64,000 nt of DNA from Flaccisagitta enflata. Its lineage: Eukaryota; Chaetognatha; Sagittoidea; Aphragmophora. Below are positions 39,085 through 49,805 of the stretch, piece after piece (positions within the stretch are counted from its first letter, which is position 1; every line of letters starts with the position of its first letter). The notes beneath the pieces were generated by a model. It made no database searches. It worked only from the letters and a program-made list of their open reading frames with translations, and was not told the DNA's origin. The stretch spans positions 92,628,001 to 92,692,000 of the forward strand of contig OZ231126.1 in the NCBI GenBank assembly GCA_965153355.1, written 5' to 3'. Position numbers and translations under genes: made by a program.

Positions 39085-39440
39085 TTTTGAATCACAGCCC
39101 AAAGGTAGGATATGGTCAGCGGTACCCTTGCCCTGCTTGAGTATTTTGTTAGTAAAGTTGAGAGAGGTAGGGTATTGGCTTCTAAAACAACAAAGTCCTC
39201 TAGAATACTCGGGAAACCTTTCCGTTTGTCCATCTGTCCATCTATCTCTCGGCAAAAAAAAATCTAGGTCTTTGAAGCTAAGATTTGGACCATTTTGCCA
39301 TGATTCAATTATGATGAATAGAATTTTGGTTAGAAATTGTCCCTGGGATAAGACAGCGGGATGGACAGATATATGGATGAAAGCACCATCGGATTCACCC
39401 TGTTTTCTATAGGTCATCCATCCCTTCAGGGCCGCTGCCC
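39085..39440. repeat. Decayed foldback module
   Basis: GGTCAGCGGTACCCTTGCCC at 39113 is the outer flank type seen near 36550. ATAGGTCATCCATCCCTTCA...GGGCCGCTGCCC at 39410-39440 is the GGGCAGCGG end. A partial inverted arrangement. Confidence 0.5.
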
Positions 39441-39659
39441 AATAAGAAAGCAGCTCATTAAAGAAAACCACTGAAAGGCAGGAAAAGATTTCGGATTTCG
39501 ATCTTTCTTGAATTGATCTACGGCCATAAATTTGCGGTCTCGTTTTCTCTACTTTCAAATCCAAAAAAAATTCTTTCTTTTTGAGTTCAAGCTCATTCTT
39601 GTCTCTTCATTCATTGTCATCATCGTTTTATTCGTCTGTGTATATCATCATTTCAAATT

Positions 39660-39730
39660 CGTTGTCATCGTCGTTGTCGTCGTCGTTATAGCCGTCATCG
39701 TCACTATCGTCGTTGTCGTCGTCGTCGTTC
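39660..39730. repeat. CGT/CGTC triplet repeat
   Basis: Degenerate GTCGTC/ATCGTC triplets. Confidence 0.75.
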
Positions 39731-39828
39731 AAGTTCACCTCTTAATCGGTTTAGAAAAATTCAGTTAGTCCGCTTCGGGATGATTGATACCCTAATGGCT
39801 GATCGCAAAATGTTCGCGTCTAGTTTCA

Positions 39829-39987
<159 letters not shown>

Positions 39988-40069
39988 CCCCGCGCTTTCA
40001 TTCTCATTTTCTCTCATTCTCATTCTCATCTCGGTTTACATTTACAATCAAACTTCCCTTCTTCACTAT

Positions 40070-40300
40070 TTTAGTTGCGCACACGCAACTCTACAAGAAA
40101 CTTTGTCCGTCTGTCGGTCCGACCGTCGGTCCCTCTGTCCATCCATCCATCCATCCATCCATCCATCCGTTGGTCCGTGAGCACGAGTCAAAAAGTGGTG
40201 CAAGCGTTTTAGATGTTTTTTTTGAGTATGTGTGTGGGGGGTGGGGGAGGGGGCGGAAGGGGGTTGGACGCCCCTGCCCATCCGTTCGCATCACTTGTTT
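40070..40300 (+). mobile_element. Hairpin element, AGTTGCGCAC variant, far end decayed
   Basis: Hairpin AGTTGCGCACACGCAACT (40073-40090), CTACAAGAAACTTTGTCCG, CCAT/CCGT core, body GAGTCAAAAAGTGG, CGCCCCTGCCCATCC, then GTTCGCATCACTTGTTTT. The distal word has lost its match. Confidence 0.65.
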
Positions 40301-40464
40301 TCCCTCTTCTCCTTCTCTTTCCCTTCTCTCGCTCTCTGGCTCTCTCGAGTCGATTTTAAAGAGCGCGTTTGGACTCTGGTTCGCCCGGTTTAACTCTTGA
40401 GCTCTTTTCTAGCTTTCTTCAAAACGGTTTCTTTTCTCTTTCTTCATTCTCGTCACTTTTGCTT

Positions 40465-40646
40465 TTTAGTCGCGGACACGCGACTCTACAACTTGCCGTG
40501 TCCGCGACTCTACAACTTGCCGTGTCCGCGACTCTACAACTTGCCGTGTCGGTCGGTACAAAATATTTCTAAATTGCGAGCGGTTCTTGCATTACGGCTC
40601 CCGCCCAACCGTCCGCGACTGTCTTGCCGTGTATCCGGCCTTGTTC
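40465..40646 (+). mobile_element. Hairpin element, AGTCGCGGAC subfamily, with internal triplication
   Basis: Hairpin AGTCGCGGACACGCGACT (40468-40485). The unit CGCGACTCTACAACTTGCCG (+TGTC) is present three times in tandem (about 40479-40553). Short CGGT core, body AAATTGCGAGCGG, far-end word GTCCGCGACT (40611-40620), end GCCGTGTATCCGGCCTTGTT. Confidence 0.85.
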
Positions 40647-40814
40647 CTGTCATAATGCTTCGTTATTTATTCTTGTGGTTTTGTTTGCGTGCACGCAACT
40701 ATTCAAGCCATAGTTGGTCTGTTAGTTTGTCTTCCCATTGGTCTGACTGTATTTCTGCCCATTTTTATAAAGCCAAATCTGTATAAGCGAACTGGTTTTT
40801 GCTCAACCGCTTTG

Positions 40815-40900
40815 TCCATCTGTCTATCCGTCCATCCATCCGCCCATCCATCCCTCTGTCTGTCAATTTGTCCATCTGTCCGTCTGTCCATCTATCCGCC
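40815..40900. repeat. CCAT/CCGT/CTGT tetranucleotide repeat
   Basis: A tetranucleotide run typical of hairpin-element cores, without clear ends. Confidence 0.7.
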
Positions 40901-40999
40901 TTCGCTCCCTTTTTTACTTTTTTGTATTTTTTGGCATTTATGTGAGATTTTTTTCATTGTTGCTCCTATCCAAATTTGTTAGTAGTCTTTTGTTAGTCG

Positions 41000-41115
41000 C
41001 GTTTTTGAGCTTTTTGAGCATATCGCTCCTGCCCAAATGATCAAGTGACCTTCTCCAGCACTGCTCCTGCCCACCCGCACACGACTGGGGTAGCCGTGTA
41101 ACCGGCCTAGTTCAT
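41000..41115 (+). mobile_element. Far half of an AGTCGCGTGC hairpin element
   Basis: GTTTTTGAGCTTTTTGAGC, CTCCTGCCCAAATG, CTGCCCACCCGCACACGACT, then GGGGTAGCCGTGTAACC. A second start/end block (CGCGGGTAGCTGTGTATC) follows within 50 bases. Confidence 0.6.
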
Positions 41116-41290
41116 AGCCCCTCTGCACCTGCACGCAACGCGGGTAGCTGTGTATCTGGCCGTTTCGTCACAAGTCTCCTCTTTCCGGGAGCAGTCACTT
41201 ACGAGGAGGCAGGGGCAGTAATGCGGACTGGCAGGTAATTGATGTAGGTGGCAGGGGCTGTGATGTGTGTTAGGCCAGATTCAAATTGGG

Positions 41291-41291
<1 letters not shown>

Positions 41292-41341
<50 letters not shown>
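41292..41341. repeat. (CT)n microsatellite
   Basis: About 25 CT units. Confidence 0.95.
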
Positions 41342-41345
<4 letters not shown>

Positions 41346-41534
41346 ACACCTTTAGATTTCCTCTAGCAAAAAGTCTATCATCATTTTATTTCTTTCCTCT
41401 ATTTTTCTTGTGTCTTGTTTCAGCGGTTATCTTAAAAAAAAAGAATGATATTATCAGGCAGGGATGTATAAAGATCGTCCACCACCCTGGGAGGTGGAAA
41501 TTTTTCAAAATGTTTGGTAATTCAAAAACATTTG

Positions 41535-41595
41535 GGACCGACCGACAGATCGACTGACACGGCAAGGTGTAGAGTCGCGTATCCGCGACTAGAAA
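41535..41595 (-). mobile_element. Hairpin end, AGTCGCGGAC subfamily
   Basis: GACCGACC core, CACGGCAAGGTGTAG, hairpin AGTCGCGTATCCGCGACT (41573-41590), AGAAAT. The start block is not found. Confidence 0.6.
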
Positions 41596-41743
41596 TCAAA
41601 TGCAGGGGGGATTAAAGCCGACAGGTGGACGGAGACTTTTAATCAAGGTAGTACATTCGCACTCAGCAACTACATAAGCATCTGCCGTAATTTATACTTT
41701 TAATGGGATGAAATCCATGATATTGATGAAAATCAAGTACCAT

Positions 41744-41964
41744 CTAGCTCATAAATATACGGACACCTAAAAAGTAGCATCAACTTTGGAGGAGTGCTGC
41801 GCTTAAACAAATTGAGTTATTGGCACCAGATTAGGCCCATTTCAAAGAGTTGTTTAAAAACTTTCAAATGCGACCAATCTGGGGTCAGTAACTTAATTTG
41901 CTTAGGCGCAGCACCTTTCTAAAGTTGATGCTTATTTTCAGGTGTCCGTATATTTATGAGCTAG
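41744..41964. mobile_element. 221-base MITE, Tc1/mariner-like ends
   Basis: CTAGCTCATAAATATACGGA (41744) mirrored at 41945-41964. The inverted repeats continue for about 55 bases (CACCT, CATCAACTTT, GTGCTGCGC). A TA just inside each CT is a possible TA target duplication. The TIR style (GCTCATAAATATACGGACAC) is typical of Tc1/IS630-type elements. Confidence 0.75.
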
Positions 41965-42017
41965 GTAGTATTTCGAATTTTCTACAAGATGGAACCAAGC
42001 AGAATTGACTCAATTGG

Positions 42018-42185
42018 CCTTATTGACTTAGAATGACTTAGAATGACTTAGTATGACTTAGAATGACTAAAAATGTCTTAAATTATGATAGAAAAGTAAA
42101 GTGTGACGGACCGACCGACGGACCAACAGACCGATCAAAGGACCGACAAAGCGGGGTGTAGAGTTGCGTAGCACGCGCCTAAAAC
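42018..42185 (-). mobile_element. Hairpin element with 10-mer core, start block lost
   Basis: GACTTAGAAT 10-mers (42028-42075), GACC/GACG core, AGCGGGGTGTAG, hairpin AGTTGCGTAGCACGCGCCT (decayed), AAAAC. Confidence 0.6.
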
Positions 42186-42228
42186 AATGTATGCTAATGT
42201 GCTGTGCATCAAATCAGGCTGCAGGCAA

Positions 42229-42440
42229 AACAAGGCTGAATACACGGCTACCAAAGTCGCGTGCGGGTGGGCAGGGGCCATATTTGAGGTCACTAGACCA
42301 TCAGGGTAGGAGCAGTGGGGTCAAAGAAATAAAATCATAAAAAAAAGTAAAATGTGACCAACCGACCGACCAACCGACCGACCAACCGACAAGGCTGGTT
42401 GTAGAGTCGCGTGTGTAGAGTCAGGTGCACGCGACTAAAA
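42229..42440 (-). mobile_element. Hairpin element, AGTCGCGTGC subfamily
   Basis: AACAAGGCTGAATACACGGC start, word AGTCGCGTGC (42255-42264), GGGTGGGCAGGGGCC body, GACC core, GGCTGGTTGTAG. The hairpin end is partly duplicated (AGTCGCGTGTGTAGAGTCAG) before GTGCACGCGACTAAAAA. Confidence 0.8.
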
Positions 42441-42464
42441 ATGACGCAAACCATGGCTTGATAC

Positions 42465-42650
42465 AGTAGACCCTGCCTCATCAGTCCCCATTGGGATTGG
42501 AGGATTTTCTACTTTATGTCAGGGTAACTCTTAAAGAGAGGTGAAATCACATTAAAAACTATCATTTGGGACCATAACAATGTTGACCTTTATTGATAGG
42601 GAACCTTTTAAAGTGGTGCTGTTATTGCGGGGTTCCACTGTATTTACTTA
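42465..42650. mobile_element. MITE with pogo/Tigger-like ends
   Basis: TACAGTAGACCCTGCCTCA on the left and the mirrored TACAGTGGAACCCCGCAATA on the right, with TA at both edges. About 185 bases. This TIR type (CAGTNGAACCCCGC) is characteristic of pogo/Tigger-like Tc1-mariner elements. Confidence 0.6.
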
Positions 42651-42684
42651 CATGATCGCCACTGAGAAAATGTTTTTCTTGAAG

Positions 42685-42880
42685 TTGTTGTTGTTGTCGT
42701 TAATGTAATCAAAATCAAGTTTAGTTGTTGTTGTTGTTGTTGTTGTTGTTGGTGTTGTTGTTGTTGTTGTTGTTGTTGTTGCTGTTGTTGCTGTTGCTGT
42801 TGTTGTTGTTGTTGTCGTTGTCTTGTTGATGGTGTCGTGTTTGCTTATCTTGTTGTTGCATTTATTGGTGTTGTTGTTGA
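42685..42880. repeat. (TTG)n microsatellite, imperfect
   Basis: TTG with GCTG and GTCG variants. Confidence 0.9.
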
Positions 42881-43423
42881 TGCATATGTGGCGATTCTTG
42901 TTAATGTTTAATGTTTATGCCGACGGAAAGGGAAACCTAGCTTTGGCTTCCTCACATTGGCTTGATCATAAATGACTTATTTGTCTTTGTCGAATCTGAA
43001 AATTTCTCCTCGAATTCTGATACTTTAAAAAAGGATATCCCTGAATGTTGGGAGCATTTATTTCGGAGGGAATGAAAACCGGTAATGAATTTGGAATTCA
43101 AATATTCTCATCGGCTGATAAAAACTTGTTTGGAGTTAACCAAAATAACAATATTCGATCCTATATCGAAGCAAGGAGATGCATTTTTCTCTGGGATCTT
43201 TCGACTTGTCAAACTACTCTATGATGATGAGACTTGCTTTATGTTTTTTTCAATATCCTATTCAATTTTGGAATTACTTTCGATCTAGACAGTTTTACAT
43301 TTATACAGTTATTAGTAAAATGTATAAACCACACGAGGTGACCAATACAACACAATAAAAAAAAAAGCAATACAATACGATGCAGTTACTGATTTATCTA
43401 GTTGTCAACCACATGATTGATTC

Positions 43424-43459
43424 TGACTCTCTCTCTCTCTCTTTTTCTCTCTCTCTTTT

Positions 43460-43491
<32 letters not shown>

Positions 43492-43600
43492 TTTCTCTCT
43501 CTTATTTCATCTACTTATATTCCTTTACTCATTCTTTCTTCTTTTTTTTTCATTTCTTTTCTCTCCTCCTTTTCCTTCTTCTCCGTCCCCTTACCCCCCA
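43424..43600. repeat. Polypyrimidine (CT)n, imperfect
   Basis: CT runs with TTT interruptions to about 43500, then T/C-rich DNA. Confidence 0.9.
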
Positions 43601-43659
43601 CCCTTAAGGGTGTTGGAGCCTCTTGGGGTGGTTTTTGGGTGGTTAGGGGCTAGGTGTGA

Positions 43660-44508
43660 TATTTTTCATTGGTTTAGTGGGTTCTACTCACAGTGCCCCC
43701 CCCCTCCTCCTGCTTCCTCCCGTTATATTAGCCACTGACCATCTGAAGCTTGATCAGGGTATTACGGTATTTGACGCGATAATGGACGTCATATTCATTT
43801 TCTAGAATATTCCTTTTACAAAATCGTCTTCTTCCCTCGGACATTAGCCTCTTTAAAGTTTTGTTTGCGACGTCGTATCCACAATTACTAAAATCAAATA
43901 TTATATCAGAATCACTTTTTTCCTATCGGCAACCCTATTGAGAAATATTGAACCAACCTTTGATATGATTTTTCTTTAGCGCGTTAAAAGGAACCGAATA
44001 CTTTTTGAAACATGGGAAAATTTCGGGAGGCTCCTATACTCGTTGTAGAAAATGCAAGTATCTACAACACTGTCTGTTGTACGGTACTTTGAAAAAATGG
44101 GGCAAATGAACAGGATTTCCTGTTGAGACCATTGATCGCGGTCCACCATAATTCTTGAAAATATCAATTCTCTCAACTTTTGCATATACATCTGTGATAT
44201 TTGCAGACAGTCCTTTGGCCTGGCTTTTCAGCAGAAATGGTTCGTTTGGGTGGACAGAGAAAAAAAGGATTAGAGAAGAAATGCTGCCATTCCAATCAAT
44301 GACTATGTTATTTGAGTTGGTGGCTGGGCTGTGCCGACATATTACGGGATCGTTCCGTATTCTGAATAATGGGCAGTATCGGGTTATGACGGTTTTTACC
44401 TGCTTGGCCGTAACAAAAACGATTTTAGAGAACAGAACTAGAAGAGGAAGAAGAAAAAGAAGAGAAGGTAGAGGAGGAAAAGGAGCATCTGTTTATAATG
44501 CCTATATA
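43660..44508. other. DNA without supported feature
   Basis: An open frame at 44155-44520 ends in a purine-rich stretch and shows no domain. Not called as a gene. Confidence 0.4.
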
Positions 44509-44916
44509 CCACGTAAATAAAAAAAAGACGCACTTTTGAATGGATTATTCAGCCATAAAAATTTATAGAAACTAATTAAAATCTTAAACCATTTTAAAGC
44601 CCTTTAAAAGTACTTTCATTTGGTGCCAATCTGGTATTTCCATCTTTTTTGTTTAGAAATAGCTTTAGTTTGAGTAAAAATGTTGCCAGTTTCAGTTTCA
44701 CAATCTCTATGTAAAATGAGCATTTTAGCAAAATAGTGCCTCTCTTTGCAGAGCTCTAGCTCCTAAACCGTTTGAGATACAGACCTGGGGTTGGTCTAGA
44801 ATGAAAGATTTTTTGAAAAATCTTTAAAAATGACTTAACTGAAAATGATTGAAATTATTTTTTTTATCTGTTTTATTCATAAATAAAGGGGTGCGTCTTT
44901 TTTTTTTATTCGCGTG
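44509..44916. mobile_element. About 408-base MITE with 25-base TIRs
   Basis: The left end CCACGTAAATAAAAAAAA plus GACGCAC and the mirrored right end (CCACGCGAATAAAAAAAA...GACGCAC) are inverted. The interior (TTTAGAAAT, CTCTAGCTCCTAAACCG, GGTCTAGAAT) is shared with 11795-12115, and its TTTAGAAATGGCA block also occurs in both arms. Confidence 0.7.
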
Positions 44917-45041
44917 GTTGGAAAACTTAATCGATCCTGCATTAATCAGCTTGATCTTTTCTTGTAGCAATACGCAATCGTAAATGATGTTACAAGGTAG
45001 ACCAATGTTTGTCTCTATGAAGTGTTGAGCAGGGCTATCTT

Positions 45042-45049
<8 letters not shown>

Positions 45050-45105
<56 letters not shown>
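45050..45105. repeat. (CT)n microsatellite
   Basis: About 28 CT units. Confidence 0.95.
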
Positions 45106-45108
<3 letters not shown>

Positions 45109-45229
45109 CGCTTAGCGAGGTCGGACGCAAAAATCAAATTTCTCCGATATTTTTTTTCCGGTTTAGTTGAAAAGCTTTTTTTTTTGTTTCTTTCTTTAAT
45201 TCGTGTACCGTAAGGTTTCTTAAGAACAA

Positions 45230-45600
45230 GTAGAGGAGGAGGAGGAGGAGGAGGAGGCGGCGGTGGGGGCAGCTGCAGATCTTGTAAATTTATCTATAAT
45301 ATTGGCCAAGCTTTGATCATCTTAAAGATGATATTTACCAAAGGAGATTGGTTTGAAAGTAACCTTGTGGAACTGTTGAAGGGAGCAGGTGGAGGAGGAG
45401 GAGGAGGAGCAGGAGGAGGAGGAGGTGGCGGATGCAAATCATGTAATTCTATAAGATTGGATAAGCTTTGTACCTAAAAATGATGATATTTACCACAGGA
45501 CATAGGTTTGAAAGTAACTCAGGAACTTTTCAAGGAGGAGGAGGAGGAGGAGGAGGGAGGAGGAGGAGGAGGAGGAGGAGGAGGAGGAGAAGAAGAAAGA
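45230..45600. repeat. Three (GGA)n runs in a tandem unit of about 150 bases
   Basis: GGA runs at 45233-45256, 45389-45425 and 45536-45590, separated by related spacers (TTGGTTTGAAAGTAAC / AGGTTTGAAAGTAACTC; ATGATATTTACCA in both). Confidence 0.8.
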
Positions 45601-46345
45601 AAGAAGATGTCCTTAGGGGCTCTTGAGGCCCTTACCATCTAAAAGTATTGCTTGCTAGAAACTCTATTACAATGACAAGGTTAAAATTTACTGTAAACAC
45701 CAAAAAAAACCATGATTAAAAGCACAAAACCTGAAAAAATAGCCTCAAAAATTTGCTTTTATGATTTCTAGGGGTCCCTGGGGCCTATAACACCCAAAAA
45801 TTTGGCTTGCTAGTACTTCTATCACATTATCAAAGATAGAATTTACATTATACAACAAAAAACCCATAATTATGAGCAAAAACCTCAAAAATACCCTAAA
45901 AAACTACTTTTATGGTGTCTAGGGGCCTGGGGCCCATAACACCTAGGCTAATTGCCAGAACCACTATCACATTAACAAGGCTTGAATTTACAGTAAACAC
46001 TAAAACAACCTATGATTTTAAGCACTAAACCCTAAAAATAGCCTAAAAAACCTACTTCTACGGTCTCTAGGGGCCCCTGGCCCATAACACCAAAAAATTT
46101 AGCTTGCTAGAATCTCTTCACATTAACAGAGATAAAATTTTAAGTACACAACAAAAAAATTATAATTATATGCAAAAAAGAAAAAAAAGCTTCAAAACCT
46201 ACTTTTAGTCCCTAGTTCCAAGGGCCCTCACCACCGACAATTCTTTCTTGCTAGGGCCTCTATCACCTCTATAGGGTTGAAATTTACCATAAACAACCAA
46301 GATAAGACATGATAACAGTCAAAACCCTGAAAATCTCAAACGCCC
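45600..46345. repeat. Satellite-like array, about 5 units of roughly 150 bases
   Basis: Repeated landmark CTAGGGGC-CCTGGGGCCCATA near 45615, 45770, 45921, 46069 and 46214. Each is followed by TTGCTAG, ATCACATTA, AATTTAC and CTGAAAAA-type blocks. Units are 60-80 percent alike by eye. No open frame is conserved. Confidence 0.75.
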
Positions 46346-46365
46346 AAAGGGTCAGATGTCCTTGT

Positions 46366-46795
46366 ATAGAACACAGGGGGAATTTGGTCCTGAGGAGGCA
46401 CATTTCTGGCAATAGATGACTGATTCAGGCCAAAGAAGGCATATTGAAGGCTGAGGGCAGAATTGAGGCTGAGAGTAGATTTGAGGTTTGGAGGGCAAAT
46501 TTGAGCCACAGAGGGCTGATTTGATGCTTGGAGGCCTAGTTGAAGGTCTGGAGGGCATATCTGAGGTCTGTAGGTCAGATTTGAGGCGGGGGGGGGGCTG
46601 ATTTGAAGCCTAGAAGGCTGATTTGAGGCCTGGAGGGCTAAATTCAGGGCTGGGAGGGCAAATTTGAGGCCTTGATGGCCAACGGGGGGGGGGGACGGAC
46701 GGACGGAAGGACGGACGGACGGACGGACGGACGGACGGACGTATGGAAATTCCCCCCTGTGTTCTACAGGACATCGGCCCTTTGGGGCCGCTGCC
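46366..46795. mobile_element. Foldback module with about 20-mer minisatellite
   Basis: Left end GTCCTTGTATAGAACACAGG. Core of GAGGGCTGATTTGAGGC units (46430-46685). GACG run (46693-46740). Right end CCTGTGTTCTACAGGACATC then GGCCCTTTGGGGCCGCTGCC (to about 46795). The ends are inverted copies of each other. Confidence 0.7.
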
Positions 46796-47206
46796 CAAAA
46801 AAGGACAAAATTGAGTTAAATGATCAAAATGAACAAAATGACATAAATGACCAAAACATACCAAAAACGATGTCAAATGACCAAAAATGACAGGAAATGT
46901 CCCAAAATGGCTTGAAATGACTTAAAACTGCTTTAAACGCCCAAAAATGACACAACAAACAAAATGACATATATGATCAAAAATTATCAAAAATGACCAA
47001 AAATGACCAAAAATGATTAAAAACAATCAGAAATGACCAAAAGCAACAAAAAATGACTCAAAATGACTCCAGACAACCCAAAATGACCATAAACGACGTA
47101 AAAAAGCAAAGTGTTACCGACCGACCGACGGACCGACCGACGGACCGACGGACCGACCGACCGACGGACGGAGCGGGTTGTAGAGTCGCGTGCACGCGAC
47201 TAAAAA
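46796..47206 (-). mobile_element. Hairpin-element end with AATGACCAAA core
   Basis: Follows the foldback module without a gap. Array of AAATGACCAA 10-mers (46815-47090), CAAAGTGTTACC, GACC/GACG core, AGCGGGTTGTAG, palindrome AGTCGCGTGCACGCGACT (47184-47201), AAAAA. Confidence 0.75.
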
Positions 47207-47499
47207 TTTTAGAAATAAAAGTCCAACAAAGAGAAATTGATATCGGAAATCAATAGAAAATAGCAAAATTATAACAAAAAGGCACATACTTCCAAGCCTT
47301 TTTTCCACTTCTGTTTATACCTTCCCATTATTTTTCTCCTATCAAGCAAAAATCGGTTTTCAAAAGCTCTTTAAAATTCTTTTCAGAATTACAATATCTT
47401 TTTTAGAAGCAGAGATATATTGATTCTTTAGATATATTGATTCTTTTTTGCGTTGGCAATCTGAGTTGGTACAATTTCTGTATAAAACATCAGTATCAT

Positions 47500-47970
47500 A
47501 GTTACTATCATCATCATCATCATCATCGTCATCGTAATTACCGTCATCATAATCATCGTCATCATCATCATCATTGTTACCATCATCATCATCAACGTCG
47601 TCATTATAATCATCATAATCATTTCCATCGACATCATCATTATCATAGTTTCTTTCCAGTCATCATCATAATCATCATCATCATCATCATTGTTACCATC
47701 GTCATCATCTTTACCATCATCATCATTGTCATCAGCGTCGTCGTCGTGGTTGTCATCAGCATCATCGTTACAATCGTCATCATTTATCGACATGATCATT
47801 ACCGTAGTCTTTTTTTCTGTCGTCATCATCATCGTCATATTCATCATCATCATCGTCATGTTCATCATCATCATCATCGTCATCATCATCATCGTCATAT
47901 TCATCGTCACCATCATCAGCGTCATCGCTACGATCGTCATCGTTGTCATCATTCAACATCATCAATATCA
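47500..47970. repeat. (ATC)n microsatellite, imperfect, about 470 bases
   Basis: CATCAT/CGTCAT triplets throughout. His/Ser/Ile and Met/Asp/Thr frames are translations of it. Confidence 0.93.
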
Positions 47971-47977
47971 TTGTTTT

Positions 47978-48323
47978 TTTTAGATGCGTCCTCGCATCTC
48001 TATAAGAGGGCATGTCCGTCCGTCGGTTGGTCGGTCGGTTTCACATTTATCATAATCCACCATATCTATGCCATTTTACACATGAATCACAACTGGATCA
48101 ATAAAGCAGAACAACATAGCATAAAATCAGATTATATTAAAGAAGACATTTTTAGTGAGATTGAAGTAGAACCATATAAAGAAAGCCCATATAGAGAAAG
48201 ACCATATAAAGAAAGACCATATAAAGAAAGATCATATAAAGAAAGACCATATAAAGAAAGACCATATAAAGAAAGACCATATAAAGAAAGAAGAGGACGC
48301 ATCGTTGGCCTATCTGGCCTTGT
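47978..48323 (+). mobile_element. Hairpin element, AGATGCGTCC subfamily, with 15-mer core
   Basis: Hairpin AGATGCGTCCTCGCATCT (47982-47999), TATAAGAGGGCATGTCCG, CGGT core, then eight or so copies of AGACCATATAAAGAA (48180-48294). Far-end word GGACGCATC (48295-48303), GTTGGCCTATCTGGCCTTGT. The 15-base unit keeps frame and translates as a pentapeptide repeat, most likely by chance. Confidence 0.8.
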
Positions 48324-48481
48324 TTCACTGACCCCGCCCTCCCGTACGCGACTTGAGGTCATGAATATAGCCTTATTTTTCCGTGCATCCTCGCGTATCC
48401 ATAAGAGGTCATCTCTGTCCGTAGGTCGGTCAGTAAGGTGGTCTGCCCGTCACTCACACGTTTAAATTGCGCAAAACTCTC

Positions 48482-48535
48482 ATTCATTCATTCATTCATT
48501 CATTCATTCATTCATTCAAAACGTTCATTCAATTA
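48482..48535. repeat. (ATTC)n microsatellite
   Basis: About 10 units. Confidence 0.93.
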
Positions 48536-48959
48536 TTCTTTATCCGCGCGGCAAAGATTTTGGCCCCAATTTTGCCATGTTTCTCTAATCAGCATCGATT
48601 TGGCTCACGATCACAGGTCGACGTCAGTGATTGCATTAAACAATTTTGGACGTGTTCGAAGATGAAGCTTAAGGAAATAAGATTCTGTAATGGCTAAACA
48701 ACGCTTGGTCATCCCCGCTGATTCCGAAAGTGAATAAAAAAAAACTAACGTTGCTTAACATTCTTTTTTTATTTGTTATTTGAATTCAAACAAGATGTAT
48801 AGAGTTCTTGCATGTTTTGGATCTGTTTAAGTATCTGTTGGAAATATTTCTTTGATGAGTTTGTTTCTTTTCCATGCTGCTGAAGTGCTGATGCATCATA
48901 GCTGAAAATTAAAGAAATACAGAAACAAGCGTTATGTTATGATTCCTATGATGCGGTTT

Positions 48960-49111
48960 TGAGTTGCCGTCACGCAACTCTATAAGAGGCTTTGTCCGTC
49001 CATCCGTTGGTCCATCAGTCCGAGGTGATCGAGTTGGAACGTGTGAAAACGCGCATTTCTGCCCCTGCCCACCCGTCCGCTACTGGTATTGGCCATGTAT
49101 CCGGCCTTGTT
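48960..49111 (+). mobile_element. Hairpin element, decayed AGTTGCGGAC type
   Basis: Hairpin AGTTGCCGTCACGCAACT (48962-48979), GGCTTTGTCCGTCCATCCG, body AAAACGCGCATTTCTGCCC, far end GTCCGCTACT (49075-49084), GGCCATGTATCCGGCCTTGT. Confidence 0.75.
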
Positions 49112-49139
49112 TGCATCACTTCCCCTGCCTTTTTAGTCG

Positions 49140-49232
49140 CATGTCACTCACACTCAATCACACTCAATTCACACTCACTCAATCACACTCACTCGATCAC
49201 ACTCACTCGATCACACTCACTCGATCACACAC

Positions 49233-49302
<70 letters not shown>
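49140..49302. repeat. (CACTCACTCGAT)n then (CT)n
   Basis: ACTCGATCAC-type 12-mers (49145-49225) and CT (49228-49302). A small duplication GTTGGCCATGTGAGTGTGTG follows at 49302 and 49346. Confidence 0.85.
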
Positions 49303-49304
<2 letters not shown>

Positions 49305-49632
49305 GGCCATGTGAGTGTGTGCGTCTCTGTGTTTTCTCTCTCTCTGTTGGCCATGTGAGTGTGTGCGTCTCTGTGTTTGGCCGTGCGTGTATGGTGGTAT
49401 ATTTGTGGCACTGCATATGTGATTTTCTAGTAAAACTGAAGTCTGTGTCTGTCTGTCAAACCCCGATATCGCCCGATATCGCCAACAATGATACCTCTCA
49501 CGGTCTCACCTATCTGAGCTTGCACCGCGGTGTGTCAAATCCCCTCTGGATCGTTTGTTTTTTTTCTCGATGAGACAAGTTCTCTTTAGTTTGTATTCTC
49601 GAGGAGGCTCATCACAGACCAATTCCACTACA

Positions 49633-49805
49633 CTGTAGTTAAATCCCGCTCTAACGGATTTCAAGGGACTTACAAATCTTATCTGTCACAGGGGGAATTT
49701 AACAGCCGATAAAGGGAAAAAAGGTTTAAGGAACTGCAAACCATTATCCATATTGAGCGGAATTTTGCTAATGGCGAGTACGTTAGAGCGGGGTTCAACT
49801 GTATA
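49633..49805. mobile_element. MITE with pogo/Tigger-like ends
   Basis: Left ACTGTAGTTAAATCCCGCTC (TAACG) and mirrored right ACAGTTGAACCCCGCTCTAA are imperfect inverted repeats. About 170 bases. Confidence 0.55.

Noticed and set aside
44155-44520. Possible small protein gene (121 codons)
   Set aside because: No domain, ends in a low-complexity Arg/Gly stretch, no support from splice or polyA context.
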